NCBI GenBank assembly: GCA_934454635.1
Contig: CAKSFR010000001.1
Span: 203,643 to 267,642 of the forward strand
Direction: 5' to 3'
DNA: 64,000 nt
From: an uncultured Ruminiclostridium sp.
GTDB lineage: Bacteria > Bacillota > Clostridia > Oscillospirales > Ruminococcaceae
The translations under genes were made by a program, and so were the position numbers. This document shows positions 18,432 to 29,914 of the stretch, one piece after another (within the stretch, counting starts at the first letter, position 1; each line of letters opens with the position of its first letter). A model generated the notes under the pieces. The model was given only the letters and a program-made list of their open reading frames with translations, was not told where the DNA came from and did no database searches.

Positions 18432-18899
18432 TCAGCAGCTTCTGATGACCCCGCAGGCAATTTTTTCACCCGAGTTTCCTGACGGCTGAGTTGTAAAGTC
18501 GTCGGCCTTTGAATGAATAATAACCGTTCTCCCTATGATCTCCCGAATTGAAAAACGACAGGTAAGGAAAACCATAAAGGCATAACCGCGGTTGCCGAAA
18601 AGCGGCGGCATATCACCGCTATGGTATGGATGCAACGCTTTCATAGGATTATAATGACTGCCCGAATCGGCAAACGGATCCTTTTCGGTTCCGCAGCAGC
18701 GATTGCCTTCGTGAATATGAAATCCAAAAACAGGATTGCATTCGGGCAGTCCCCACACCTCTGCCATAACAAGCACACCGTTTTCCATCGAATAGAAGCT
18801 GATTTTCCCTTTTATTTTGGAGTATTTTTGACTGCCGACAATATCAGCATAAGCGCACGGTTCACCGCGCAGAATGTTAAGATAAGTACATTTTTCCAC
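18432..18899 (-). CDS. Cu/Zn superoxide dismutase family protein
   Basis: 155 residues of the Cu/Zn SOD fold. Copper and zinc ligands are all present: GFHIHEG (two His), GSHYNP (bridging His), HPYHSGDMP (two His and Asp) and IIHSKADDF (last Cu His). A cysteine pair suited to the conserved disulfide is in NRCCGT and IACGVI. The GTG at 18899 is preferred because GGGAGGTG lies six bases upstream; longer frames start in non-coding DNA. There is no signal peptide, unusual because bacterial Cu/Zn SODs are normally exported. It could be a cytoplasmic superoxide scavenger, or a structural homologue without copper. Confidence 0.85.
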   Translation of the reverse strand: MEKCTYLNILRGEPCAYADIVGSQKYSKIKGKISFYSMENGVLVMAEVWGLPECNPVFGFHIHEGNRCCGTEKDPFADSGSHYNPMKALHPYHSGDMPPLFGNRGYAFMVFLTCRFSIREIIGRTVIIHSKADDFTTQPSGNSGEKIACGVIRSC

Positions 18900-18944
18900 T
18901 TTTACACCTCCCATAAAAATATATGCCAAATACACAAAAATGTG

Positions 18945-18976
18945 AAAAACACGCCATGAACAATCACGGCGTGTTT
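18945..18976 (-). terminator. Terminator of the recombinase gene
   Basis: Minus strand: AACACGCCGTGA loop TCATGGCGTGTT with a bulge, followed by a TTTTTC run. It lies 48 bases past the recombinase stop. Confidence 0.7.
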
Positions 18977-19023
18977 GGTTAATAATGCTAATTCCTAAGG
19001 AGGATTGAAAAATAGTATAAGTG

Positions 19024-21183
19024 TCACTCTTCCATCTGTTTTCCGAAATACATTGCCGCCGCCTGAACGAGCGCAAGCTGTTCGGGAGTAGCGTATTCAT
19101 TTCCGTCGCTCGAAAGCATCATAACTGCGCCGTTTACATCTCCTTGGGAAACGATTGGCGTGCAGGCAATAGCATACTTGTCGATACCCTCAATGGGATT
19201 TAGCCTCTTGTCTTCAAAGGTTCGATAAGCGTGTGATTTTCTCTGCTCAATAAGATCCTCAAGCGAACTTGAAACACGCCGTTCGAGAATTTCCTTTTTC
19301 TGCATTCCCGAAGCTGCAATAACATGATCGCGGTCGCAGATGGCCGCGGGGCAGCCTCCTATTTTCGCGAGAACCTCCGCATACTGTGCGGCAGTATCGG
19401 TAATTTCTCCGACGGGAGAATACTTCTTAAAGATAACCTCTCCCTCCGGATTTGTAAAAATCTCAAGCGGGTCGCCCTCGCTGAACACATTGACACGGAT
19501 AACCTTGTCCCTTTTGTTGGAACTCTTCTGGGTGACCGTCTGTTCGATATTAGCCGTGTCAGGATTAAAATTTGCGGTAATTCCTTTCTGCGGTTCAAGC
19601 CGCAGCAGCGCGTCAATGTTTGACTTGAGCGTTATCTCGATTCTGTCCTCATAAACGAGTATCTTTTCTATTATCACTTCAAGGTCGGCGCGGCTTAGCG
19701 AGTCTTTTTCTATAATGTCGTTAAAAATATCGAATGCCGTTTTCGCCGTACGGTTTATACGCACCGTCGCGCTCTGCTTTTCGGCGATAAGCTGTATCTG
19801 ACTTTCGAGCGAATCTATCTGCCTTGCCAGTTCATCAAGCATTTCACCGTAAGTCTCGTCATATAATGCCTCATTTTCGGGATTGCGGGCTATTTCCTTT
19901 ATCTTCTGCCGCGCCAGAAGCTTCATTTCATTCTTTGAATTCTCTATTCTGTCACGAAGCAGTTCAACGGTCGATTTCGTCTGAACAGTTTCAATTTTTT
20001 CTTCTTTCAGCGCTTCATCAAGCTGTTTTAGCATCTCCTGCGAGTTGTCGCGCACCATTCTGATATATGCTTTCAGCGCTTCGTCAAGCACCGCGCATTT
20101 TGTATGATGAGATGTGCAGCCCTGTAAACCGCGCCTGTGATAGCTGCCGCAAGTGTAGGCAGGTTCGCGCTTCGGATTGCTTATCGAAAACATCGGAGCG
20201 CCGCAGTCCCCGCAGAAAATAAATCCCGAATACACATTGTCGTATTTCTTTACGCCGCGATAATGTCCTACGCTTCTGCTTTCAAGCTGCTTCTGTACAG
20301 TGCTGAAAAGCCTATAGTCCACTATCGGCTCATGGTGATTTTCAAAAACAATATGCTCGCTTTCTTCTGTTTTTAAATCAGCGCCGTTTATCTTGCGGCG
20401 CTTGTATTTTGCCTGTCGGAATGTTCCGATATAGAAATCGTTGCAAAGTATTTCCGAAACCGATACAATGCTCCACGTCGACTTTGCGCGCTGTCTTACT
20501 TCTTCGCCCTCTGCAATGCGCCGCTGTTCTTCGTGCATTCGAGGCGTGGGAATGTTGCTTTCTGTAAGGTAATTGGCTATTTTTCGATAACCGTTTCCCT
20601 CGGAATACATCTGAAATATTTTTCTGACGACCTCCGCACATTCTTCCTCAATCTTAATTGTCGGACTCTTGCCGCTTATCAACCTATAACCATAAGGAAC
20701 TGCGCAAAGCCACTTCCCTTCCTGCTGACGGTTCTGAATAACGCTCTTGACTTTTTTGCTGGCGTCGGTTACGGGCATTTCATTTATCAGAAAACGAAAC
20801 TGAATCTGCACCCAGTCATCACAAGTGGGATAATCAATCCCGTCGCCTATCGCTATTATGCGGACACCGCTGTCGCGGAGATCCTCCAACTCCACAAGCC
20901 CCTTGCTGTTACGGCGGGAAAAACGGCTGAAATCCTTGACAATAAGTGTCCTGTGTTCGCCGCTCAGCAGTTTTCGGCGCATTATCTGATAAAATTCACG
21001 CTGTTCAAATGTGTATCCCGAACGGTCTCTGTCGGCATAGAACGTCAGCTCCGCTCCGGGAAACTTCGTGCGGACATATTCTTCAATAATTGCTTTCTGA
21101 TTTTCGATCGACGTGTTATCCCTGTCAAGTTCCTCATCGACCGATATACGGCAGTAGCCGGCTATGCTGAGTTTTTCCAATGT
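19024..21183 (-). CDS. Large serine recombinase fused to a SpoVT-like AbrB/GAF C-terminus
   Basis: 719 residues. Residues 1-150 form the resolvase catalytic domain with the nucleophile in GYCRIS (Ser13) and the SRFSRRNSKG segment. A recombinase domain follows, then a zinc ribbon (FCGDCGAPMF ... YTCGSYHRRGLQGC) and a coiled coil. From about residue 557 (positions 19024-19515) the sequence instead matches SpoVT: SEGDPLEIF and EGEVIFKKYSPVGEI are the second half of its AbrB swapped hairpin, then a GAF-like domain runs to a KQMEE end. Sequence shows the fusion; whether it gained regulatory control or arose by insertion into a spoVT gene is inference. TTG 21183 is chosen as start (GGAGAG seven bases upstream); ATG 21195 has no such site. 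A single gene with its own terminator. Confidence 0.88.
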   Translation of the reverse strand, partial: TLEKLSIAGYCRISVDEELDRDNTSIENQKAIIEEYVRTKFPGAELTFYADRDRSGYTFEQREFYQIMRRKLLSGEHRTLIVKDFSRFSRRNSKGLVELEDLRDSGVRIIAIGDGIDYPTCDDWVQIQFRFLINEMPVTDASKKVKSVIQNRQQEGKWLCAVPYGYRLISGKSPTIKIEEECAEVVRKIFQMYSEGNGYRKIANYLTESNIPTPRMHEEQRRIAEGEEVRQRAKSTWSIVSVSEILCNDFYIGTFRQAKYKRRKINGADLKTEESEHIVFENHHEPIVDYRLFSTVQKQLESRSVGHYRGVKKYDNVYSGFIFCGDCGAPMFSISNPKREPAYTCGSYHRRGLQGCTSHHTKCAVLDEALKAYIRMVRDNSQEMLKQLDEALKEEKIETVQTKSTVELLRDRIENSKNEMKLLARQKIKEIARNPENEALYDETYGEMLDELARQIDSLESQIQLIAEKQSATVRINRTAKTAFDIFNDIIEKDSLSRADLEVIIEKILVYEDRIEITLKSNIDALLRLEPQKGITANFNPDTANIEQTVTQKSSNKRDKVIRVNVFSEGDPLEIFTNPEGEVIFKKYSPVGEITDTAAQYAEVLAKIGGCPAAICDRDHVIAASGMQKKEILERRVSSSLEDLIEQRKSHAYRTFEDKRLNPIEGIDKYAIACTPIVSQGDVNGAVMMLSSDGNEYATPEQLALVQAAAMYFGKQMEE

Positions 21184-21343
21184 AATTCTCTCCATTCGGT
21201 ATAATCATATTCAATATTGTAACACAAAAAAGAGATAAATGCAATACCAAAAGAAAAAATATGTGTTTTAAAAAAGCTATGGAAAGGTGATTTTGCCATA
21301 AATAACTTTTTTCCGACATTCTGTGTCATCTCCTTGGTAAGCG

Positions 21344-21384
21344 CACAAAAAGGAGCAGCCACGGCGGGCGCTCCTTTGGTGTGT
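21344..21384 (-). terminator. Terminator of the flavodoxin gene
   Basis: Minus strand: CACACCAAAGGAGC pairs with GCTCCTTTTTGTG around a GC-rich loop, giving a T run inside the right arm. It lies 24 bases after the flavodoxin stop. Confidence 0.75.
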
Positions 21385-21407
21385 TAAATTGCTCAACTTA
21401 TTGGAAT

Positions 21408-21932
21408 TTATTGATTTATACATTCGATGATTGGCTCAATGCATTTTTTATCTGTCCAGTCACATTTATGATCCCCAGCTGCCATCAGTGCTTTTTCCCA
21501 TATTTCGTAATCAGCTGGATTTTTCTTTGCAACCGACTTTCTAAGTAAATTGCATAATGTTCTATCCTTAAAAGACATTGCGTCCATATCCCACGCACCA
21601 CGGCAATAAAAGAGAGAAATGTCAGCCAAGTTATCCTTCAAATTATGCTCCTTGATTTGCTGAAACGCATTTTCTTCATACGGAGATGCTCCACAGCAAA
21701 ACACGATGATCTTCTTGCCCGTTAATTTACTTATATTCTTTTTTAGAAACGATAATCCGGCGATACCGGAAGCATATAATCCTCCACCTAAAATAATAGT
21801 GTCATATGTAATAATTTCGTTGATATCAGCTTTTCTTGTTTCTATACACTGAAACCCGGTCTCTTCTGAGAGCCAGTCAGCGTATCTTTTTGTAGCACCA
21901 TATTTTGATTGATATAAAATGACTCCATTCAT
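21408..21932 (-). CDS. Flavodoxin-domain protein
   Basis: 174 residues. The N-terminus GVILYQSKYGATKRYADWL is the FMN phosphate-binding loop of flavodoxins (T/S-x-T-G-x-T variant SKYGATKR), and GGGLYASGIAG forms the second flavin loop. It resembles the HemG/flavodoxin-like group, small FMN proteins that carry electrons or oxidise protoporphyrinogen. Cys-rich near the C-terminus (KCDWTDKKC). ATG 21932 has AAGGAG eight bases upstream. It is transcribed alone from the promoter at 21989-22017. Confidence 0.85.
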   Translation of the reverse strand: MNGVILYQSKYGATKRYADWLSEETGFQCIETRKADINEIITYDTIILGGGLYASGIAGLSFLKKNISKLTGKKIIVFCCGASPYEENAFQQIKEHNLKDNLADISLFYCRGAWDMDAMSFKDRTLCNLLRKSVAKKNPADYEIWEKALMAAGDHKCDWTDKKCIEPIIECINQ

Positions 21933-21988
21933 AAACACATCTCCTTAAATCCCGATTTAACGGGCAGTCCGCCCACCCTCTTAAACCC

Positions 21989-22017
21989 ATTATACCACGC
22001 ATTTGCACATATTTCAA
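21989..22017 (-). promoter_or_regulatory. Promoter of the flavodoxin gene
   Basis: Minus strand: TTGAAA, 17-base spacer ending in CGTGG, TATAAT. A GGGCGGACTGCCC hairpin lies in the short leader. The same promoter form and a similar leader hairpin precede the acetyltransferase at 28,539. Confidence 0.8.
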
Positions 22018-22064
22018 CTTTTTTCAATCCCAATCGGTTTGCTGCTGCATAAATACAAAAGCAA

Positions 22065-25121
<3,057 letters not shown>

Positions 25122-25144
25122 TTATCAAAACCTACTGTGACATC

Positions 25145-25186
25145 ATTATAAACGATATTGACTTTAACGTCAATAAATGATATTAT
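25145..25186. promoter_or_regulatory. Face-to-face lacZ/araC promoters with shared palindrome
   Basis: Minus strand for lacZ: TTGACG (25168-25173), 17-base spacer, TATAAT (25145-25150). Plus strand for the regulator: TTGACT (25158-25163), 17-base spacer, TATTAT (25181-25186). The two -35 boxes are four bases apart, inside the inverted repeat TATTGACTTTAACGTCAATA (25156-25175). A protein on the palindrome, or polymerase on one promoter, must affect the other. Confidence 0.85.
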
Positions 25187-25221
25187 AAAAATATAACAAT
25201 ATGAATATGGAGGAAAATATT

Positions 25222-26028
25222 TTGTTCTTTTGCGATTATCCCATTCTTCGCAGCGAAAAGGAGCTTCCGCTGTTTTTGATGAATATGGGTCAGCAGCATT
25301 GTCAGGATCATATCATCAGAACGGAGGGCTATTCTTTTCCTCAGATACTTTACTGTACAAAAGGAAGCGGAACTCTGCTGCTCGACAACTGCACGCACAT
25401 TATTCCACCCAACACAGCCCTGTTTATGCCCGCGTCCTATCCTCACGAATACTATCCAAACGAGGATATCTGGGACATACACTGGGTAGTCCCATCGGGA
25501 TATGCCTCAAATGATATTCTGCGACACTTCGGACTGACAAAGCCAAGCATTTTTCCTCTTTCGCAAACAAAGACGCTTGACCATATTTTTCAAAAAATGC
25601 ATCAGGCTCTCCGAGCGGATTCTGTTTTCGGAAACTATCGAGCCGCGGGATTCTTATACGATTTTCTCATTGAGTTTTATCGCATTATATCCGCCGAAAC
25701 AGCCGCAAGTTCGCCAAATTCAGCGCTTATAAAAGCAGTTGACTATATAAATTTTAACTTCAAAGAGAAAATAACTATGGACGATCTCTGCGCTGCTTCG
25801 GGCGTTTCAAAGCAGTATCTTTGCCTGCTTTTCAAAAACACCCTAGGCTCCCGCCCTATGGAATATATTGCGAAACGACGTATACAAGCCGCAAAGGAGC
25901 TTATTATCAGCACAGACAAAAGCATTGAAAACATTTCCGAAGAGGTTGGCTTCTGCGCACCTAGCTATTTCTGCAAACTTTTTGGACGCTACGAAGGAAT
26001 GACGCCGTCTGCGTTTAGGCGTTTGTAA
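25222..26028 (+). CDS. AraC family transcriptional regulator
   Basis: 268 residues. The N-terminal cupin-like effector domain (GSGTLLLDNCTHIIPPNTALFM) is followed by a C-terminal double helix-turn-helix (MDDLCAASGVSKQYLCLLFKN and ENISEEVGFCAPSYFCKLF). TTG 25222 is chosen because GGAGG lies about nine bases upstream; the in-frame ATG at 25201 has no ribosome binding site and the GGAGG would lie inside the coding region. Divergent from lacZ, so it most likely controls that gene in response to a galactoside. The effector is inferred. Confidence 0.9.
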   Translation: MFFCDYPILRSEKELPLFLMNMGQQHCQDHIIRTEGYSFPQILYCTKGSGTLLLDNCTHIIPPNTALFMPASYPHEYYPNEDIWDIHWVVPSGYASNDILRHFGLTKPSIFPLSQTKTLDHIFQKMHQALRADSVFGNYRAAGFLYDFLIEFYRIISAETAASSPNSALIKAVDYINFNFKEKITMDDLCAASGVSKQYLCLLFKNTLGSRPMEYIAKRRIQAAKELIISTDKSIENISEEVGFCAPSYFCKLFGRYEGMTPSAFRRL

Positions 26029-26194
26029 TCGCACCCTTCACATCAATCATCGACGCGTCGCTTTTATGCCATTTACAAGAAATATGCGGGTCTTTCGGTC
26101 TTAAAATATGTCTTGAGGACACCATTTTTTCAAACAGCGGTGTTATTCGTTTTTTACGCGCCGACAAGATTTCGTAATGACAGCGATTATTCAT
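26015..26194 (-). CDS. Unrecognised 59-residue ORF abutting element B1
   Basis: A short open frame MNNRCHYEILSARKK... ending SMIDVKGAITNA, with protein-like composition (His, Trp, Cys and charged residues well mixed). It starts three bases from element B1 and has no ribosome binding site of its own, so it may be the tail of a gene whose upstream part was lost. The last codons overlap the end of the AraC gene on the other strand. I do not recognise the family. Confidence 0.3.
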   Translation of the reverse strand: MNNRCHYEILSARKKRITPLFEKMVSSRHILRPKDPHISCKWHKSDASMIDVKGAITNA

Positions 26195-26197
26195 TTA

Positions 26198-26297
26198 TAC
26201 TCAGCACCAATTAAAAACTATACAAAAAATCGAGTATAATCTTGCATATAGGGGTTATACGAAGATTTTTTGTCTATAGTTTTATTGGTGATTAGTA
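26198..26297. mobile_element. Family B miniature element, copy B1
   Basis: A 100-bp element with imperfect terminal inverted repeats spanning most of each half (TACTCAGCACCAATTAAAA against TACTAATCACCAATAAAA). Both flanks are TTA, the target duplication. No coding capacity. It closely matches copies at 31,443 and 48,048. Confidence 0.85.
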
Positions 26298-26343
26298 TTA
26301 AAATCCTCTGAAACATTCCCAAAAGGCATCGCCATAATTTCGC

Positions 26344-26372
26344 TTGTCAATTTTAAGAAATTGTGGTATACT
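26344..26372 (+). promoter_or_regulatory. Promoter of the Y-family polymerase operon
   Basis: TTGTCA, 17-base spacer ending in TGTGG, TATACT. The leader to the start at 26,488 is about 110 bases. I see no clear LexA box. Confidence 0.7.
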
Positions 26373-26487
26373 CAGTTTAGTTTGTCACAAGCTAGGTTAT
26401 TCAAAAATAGACCGGAAAATCAACGTAAAAACAGCTGCAGGCACTGTAAAATATCATATTCTCAATAAAATAATTCGGAAGGGGGGC

Positions 26488-28020
26488 ATGAAATTGCCGC
26501 GCACTTATATTGCTATTGATCTTAAATCTTTTTTCGCTTCTGTGGAGTGTAAGGAACGGGGGCTTGATCCCCTTGTCACAAACCTTGTTGTTGCTGACGA
26601 AAACCGAACAGAAAAAACGATTTGCCTTGCGGTTTCTCCGTCGCTTAAAACGTTCGGTATTCCGGGCAGACCAAGGCTATTCGAGGTCGTTCAGAAAATC
26701 AGGGAAGCTAACTCCAAAAGACTATATCAGTACCGCAAGGCTATACACAATTATAAAGCAGACTTTTCGGGAAGCTCATACCTTGAAACAGACTTGAAAA
26801 ATGATTTATCATTGTCGGCGGATTACATTGTAGCCCCGCCACGCATGGCTTACTATATGGAATACAGCACGCGCGTTTACAATGTTTATCTGAAATATAT
26901 TGCTCCCGAGGATATGCACGTTTACTCCATTGACGAGGTATTTATGGACGTGACGAATTATCTCGCGGCATATAAAATGACAGCCCACGAGCTTGCAATA
27001 ACAATTATCCGCGACGTTCTGAAAACAACCGGAATTACCGCCACAGCCGGAATCGGAACAAACCTCTACCTTTGTAAAATAGCAATGGATATTGTTGCAA
27101 AGAAAATGCCGCCCGACAAGGACGGCGTAAGAATTGCGGAGCTTGATGAAATGTCATACCGACAGCAGCTTTGGACGCATACCCCGCTCACTTCGTTCTG
27201 GAGAGTCGGGAAAGGATATGCGGCAAAACTCGAAGCGCACGGCATATATACAATGGGCGATATTGCGGAAATGTCGCTTACCGAGCGGGGAGAGGATTTG
27301 CTCTACAATCTGTTCGGCGTTAATGCAGAATTGCTTATCGACCATGCGTGGGGCTGGGAGCCATGCACTATGCAGGACATAAAATCCTATCGTCCCGAAA
27401 CGAACAGCTTGAGTACGGGACAGGCCCTTCAAGAGCCGTACACATACGAAAAAGCAAAGCTCATCACAATGGAAATGACCGACCTGCTTGTGCTTGACAT
27501 TGTTGAAAAAGGACTTGTTACGAACCAGCTTGTTCTGACGATAATATATGATACGGAAAATTTGAAAAATCCCGAAATCAGCCGCAAGTATCACGGTGAA
27601 ATAACGACCGACGCTTACGGAAGAAAAATTCCGAAAAACGCTCACGGTTCAAAAACTCTCGACAGACAGACCTCGTCAACAAAGCTTATTCTCAAAGCGA
27701 TGGCAGAGCTTTATGATAAGATCGTCGATTCGAATCTTCTTGTCAGAAAAATCAACATTGCCGCCAATAATCTTGTTGATGAAAAGAATGTTCAGCAAAA
27801 GGAAGAATATGAACAGCTCGACTTCTTTACCGACTACGCCGCCATTCGGGAGCAGAATGAACGGCAGGAAAAGGAGCTTGAAAAGGAAAAACACATACAG
27901 CAGGCAATGCTTCATATAAAGAAAAAATTTGGTAAGAACGCGGTTCTGAAAGGCATGAATCTCGAAGAAGGCGCAACGTCAAAGGAGCGAAACAACCAGA
28001 TAGGAGGTCACAAAGCCTAA
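26488..28020 (+). CDS. Y-family DNA polymerase (UmuC/UvrX-like)
   Basis: 510 residues. The catalytic palm begins PRTYIAIDLKSFFASVEC (first metal Asp) and continues with YSIDEVFMDVT (Asp-Glu metal ligands). A helix-hairpin-helix region follows, then a little-finger domain. The C-terminus (from about 430) has a Lys/Glu-rich tail. It matches the UvrX/YqjW group of translesion polymerases, often carried by mobile elements, more than chromosomal DinB. ATG 26488 lies just after GGAAGGGGGG. The next gene, a YolD-like protein, starts three bases after the stop; that pairing is typical of this group. Confidence 0.93.
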   Translation: MKLPRTYIAIDLKSFFASVECKERGLDPLVTNLVVADENRTEKTICLAVSPSLKTFGIPGRPRLFEVVQKIREANSKRLYQYRKAIHNYKADFSGSSYLETDLKNDLSLSADYIVAPPRMAYYMEYSTRVYNVYLKYIAPEDMHVYSIDEVFMDVTNYLAAYKMTAHELAITIIRDVLKTTGITATAGIGTNLYLCKIAMDIVAKKMPPDKDGVRIAELDEMSYRQQLWTHTPLTSFWRVGKGYAAKLEAHGIYTMGDIAEMSLTERGEDLLYNLFGVNAELLIDHAWGWEPCTMQDIKSYRPETNSLSTGQALQEPYTYEKAKLITMEMTDLLVLDIVEKGLVTNQLVLTIIYDTENLKNPEISRKYHGEITTDAYGRKIPKNAHGSKTLDRQTSSTKLILKAMAELYDKIVDSNLLVRKINIAANNLVDEKNVQQKEEYEQLDFFTDYAAIREQNERQEKELEKEKHIQQAMLHIKKKFGKNAVLKGMNLEEGATSKERNNQIGGHKA

Positions 28021-28022
28021 TT

Positions 28023-28457
28023 ATGAAAGACTACAGCCATATCATAAACCTCTCTCATCATCAATCAGCCGTGCGAAAGCATATGTCTGTTTCCGATCGT
28101 GCCGTGCAGTTTGCTCCGTTTGCCGCTCTCACAGGTCACAGTGAGGCAATAAAGGAAACCGCAAGACTGACAGACGATTTTTTGGAAATGGACGAGGACA
28201 GCCTTGAAAAATTGTCTGCGAAACTGCGGCTGCTTAAAGAAAAACTGCCCGAACAGCCCGAAATAACGGTAACATACTTTGTCCCCGATGAAAAGAAATC
28301 AGGCGGAGCGTATGCCCAAAAAACAGGAATAGTCAGAACGATCGAAGAAGCCGAGCGCAGGCTCGTTTTCTATGACGGCGACAGAATAGACATTGACACG
28401 GTCGTTGATTTTAACGGAGATATTTTTTCTGTTTTGGAATATTGGAAAAACGGTTGA
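28023..28457 (+). CDS. YolD-like protein
   Basis: 144 residues. The N-terminus has the segment DRAVQFAPFAALTGHSEAI seen in YolD-like proteins; the C-terminal half (DGDRIDIDTVVDFNGDIF) is a small beta-rich fold. YolD partners are encoded with UvrX-type Y-family polymerases and are thought to act with them, the functional counterpart of UmuD. Start is ATG 28023, with GGAGG inside the end of the polymerase gene. Its stop overlaps the -35 box of the next promoter. Confidence 0.85.
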   Translation: MKDYSHIINLSHHQSAVRKHMSVSDRAVQFAPFAALTGHSEAIKETARLTDDFLEMDEDSLEKLSAKLRLLKEKLPEQPEITVTYFVPDEKKSGGAYAQKTGIVRTIEEAERRLVFYDGDRIDIDTVVDFNGDIFSVLEYWKNG

Positions 28458-28482
28458 AAATTGTGGAAATGCGTGGTATAAT
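28454..28482 (+). promoter_or_regulatory. Promoter of the acetyltransferase gene
   Basis: TTGAAA, 17-base spacer ending in CGTGG, TATAAT. A small GGGCAG/CTGCCC hairpin follows in the leader (28494-28511). Confidence 0.8.
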
Positions 28483-28538
28483 AGGTTTATGAGGGCAGTT
28501 AATCTGCCCTACAAATCGAAATTTATTGGAGGATAATG

Positions 28539-29105
28539 ATGAAAAGTGTATATGAAAGTTGTCCTGTATTTGAAAATGAAAGTTTTATGCTGCGATTTGT
28601 AAAAAAAGAAGATGCTACTGACCTTTTAGAGGTATATAGCGATAAAAATGCTCTGCCGTTTTTTAACAGTGATAATTGCAACGGAGATAACTTCTTTTAT
28701 CCGAACATCGAAAAAATGGAATCAGCAATAAACTTTTGGCTTAGTTCTTATAAAACAAAATGGTTCGTTAGATGGACGATTATCGACAAAACATTTTCAA
28801 AAGCAATCGGTACGATTGAGATGTTTCATAGAGCGGCAAACGTCGATTTTAACGATGTAGGAGTTTTGCGCCTTGATGTAAGGAGTGACTATGAAAAATC
28901 GGACGTGATTCGTGAATTATTTAGTCTTATTATTCCTGATTTATACGAGCTTTTTGATTGTGCAGAGATCATAACCAAAATACCACTTTACGCAATTGAA
29001 CGCATAGATGCAGCTCAAAAATATGGCTTTGTCAAATCCGGCAATTTATTGGTCGGTGCAAATGACAATTATGCATATAATGGATACTGGATAATAAAAA
29101 CATGA
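28539..29105 (+). CDS. GNAT family N-acetyltransferase
   Basis: 188 residues. FMLRFVKKEDATDLLEVYSD is the typical N-terminal strand-helix of GNAT enzymes; FSKAIGTIEMFHRA and VLRLDVRSDYEKSD follow, where the acetyl-CoA-binding region would be. It lacks a clean Q/RxxGxG/A loop, so the substrate cannot be guessed and activity is not certain. Two ATGs are adjacent (28536, 28539); the second has the better six-base distance from GGAGG. Confidence 0.7.
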   Translation: MKSVYESCPVFENESFMLRFVKKEDATDLLEVYSDKNALPFFNSDNCNGDNFFYPNIEKMESAINFWLSSYKTKWFVRWTIIDKTFSKAIGTIEMFHRAANVDFNDVGVLRLDVRSDYEKSDVIRELFSLIIPDLYELFDCAEIITKIPLYAIERIDAAQKYGFVKSGNLLVGANDNYAYNGYWIIKT

Positions 29106-29218
29106 CAAATTCCCATTTATCGGGCAGCTTAATACATCAAAGGAGCAGCCGCATATGTATCTTGAGTAAAGGTTTTGAGTTCATCAAAAGATTTAAAATA
29201 CGCTATTGTGCGGTTTTA

Positions 29219-29414
29219 TTATATCGGCTCGCTTTCGGTCTGCCCTTTCGTTTCCTCAAGATTTTGAAATATCCTGATAATAAACGAACCGTGAACGTAG
29301 CAAATAAATGCGGGAGCGAGAATTATTCCCAGAAAAACGGTGGTCATATTCCACGCGCAGACAAACAGAACAGTCAATGTTATCGCTGCAAGAATTATTG
29401 TCCTGCCGATATAC
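29219..29414 (-). pseudogene. C-terminal fragment of a membrane protein (DUF624/YesL-like)
   Basis: About 64 residues (YIGRTIILAAITLTVLFVCA ... QNLEETKGQTESEPI) form two hydrophobic helices and a charged tail. The N-terminal part is missing: element A1 begins at the next base. The topology and the neighbouring sugar-binding lipoprotein suggest a YesL/DUF624 protein, which sits in sugar ABC transporter operons, but the fragment is too short for a firm name. Confidence 0.45.
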
Positions 29415-29418
29415 CTAA

Positions 29419-29597
29419 GGAAGCACTGAATAAATCGCGGCACGCATCTTGCTTGCTTATTTTTCATCATATTGCACGAAAACTCCTTGAAATACATCAA
29501 GTATTCCTGCGTCATTTTCATACAATCCTGGGGGCGGCATCCGCCTGACGAAAAATCTGTCTGCGCAATCTGCATACCCGATTTAATCAGCGCTTCT
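29419..29597. mobile_element. Family A miniature element, copy A1
   Basis: About 179 bp, diverged from copies A2 and A3. The left end is GGAAGCACTGAATAAATCG with CTAA outside; the right end is CGATTTAATCAGCGCTTC followed by TTTAA, a diverged duplication. It separates the membrane-protein fragment from a lacZ fragment. Confidence 0.8.
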
Positions 29598-29754
29598 TTA
29601 AAATTTCTCGGCAGGCGCTGTGTTTTTGTCAAATAAAAGGTGAACCTGCCGCGGAAATTCTTGGAATGTTCATTATCATTTTTTGTTCTTATATAATTAT
29701 TAACTTGGACGCTACGAAGGAATGACTCCGTCTGCGTTTAGGCGTTCATAACTG
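29598..29754. pseudogene. Scar of a second lacZ-araC locus
   Basis: Three pieces in the same order as the intact locus at 22-26 kb. 29598-29640 matches the last codons and stop of lacZ (minus strand). 29660-29702 matches the lacZ start, ribosome site and leader. 29703-29751 matches the last 16 codons and stop of the AraC gene (plus strand). The bodies of both genes are deleted. This shows an ancestral duplication followed by two internal deletions, or a decayed paralogous locus. Confidence 0.8.
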
Positions 29755-29851
29755 CGCTTATTACGACTTTGCTTACAAAGCTCACCGTTCCCGCCTATCA
29801 TGTTTTTTGTAAATGTGGACGGAGAAAAAATGAAACAGATAATATCCGCAT

Positions 29852-29887
29852 AAAAAATCAGCGGCTCGACAAAGCCGAGCCGCAAAA
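29852..29887 (-). terminator. Terminator of the sugar-binding protein gene
   Basis: GCGGCTCG (29861-29868) pairs with CGAGCCGC (29876-29883); on the minus strand the stem is followed by GATTTTTTA. It lies 27 bases past the stop. Confidence 0.85.
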
Positions 29888-29914
29888 GGAGATATGAAGA
29901 AACTCAAAAAGTAA

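Noticed and set aside
18981..19000. CCTAAGGAGG near 18990 as a ribosome site for a plus-strand gene
   Set aside because: The following plus-strand frames are antisense to the recombinase and lack family features.
29102..29548. Plus-strand 148-codon frame after the acetyltransferase
   Set aside because: It reads through the reverse of a membrane-protein fragment and element A1; no start site or protein-like motifs.
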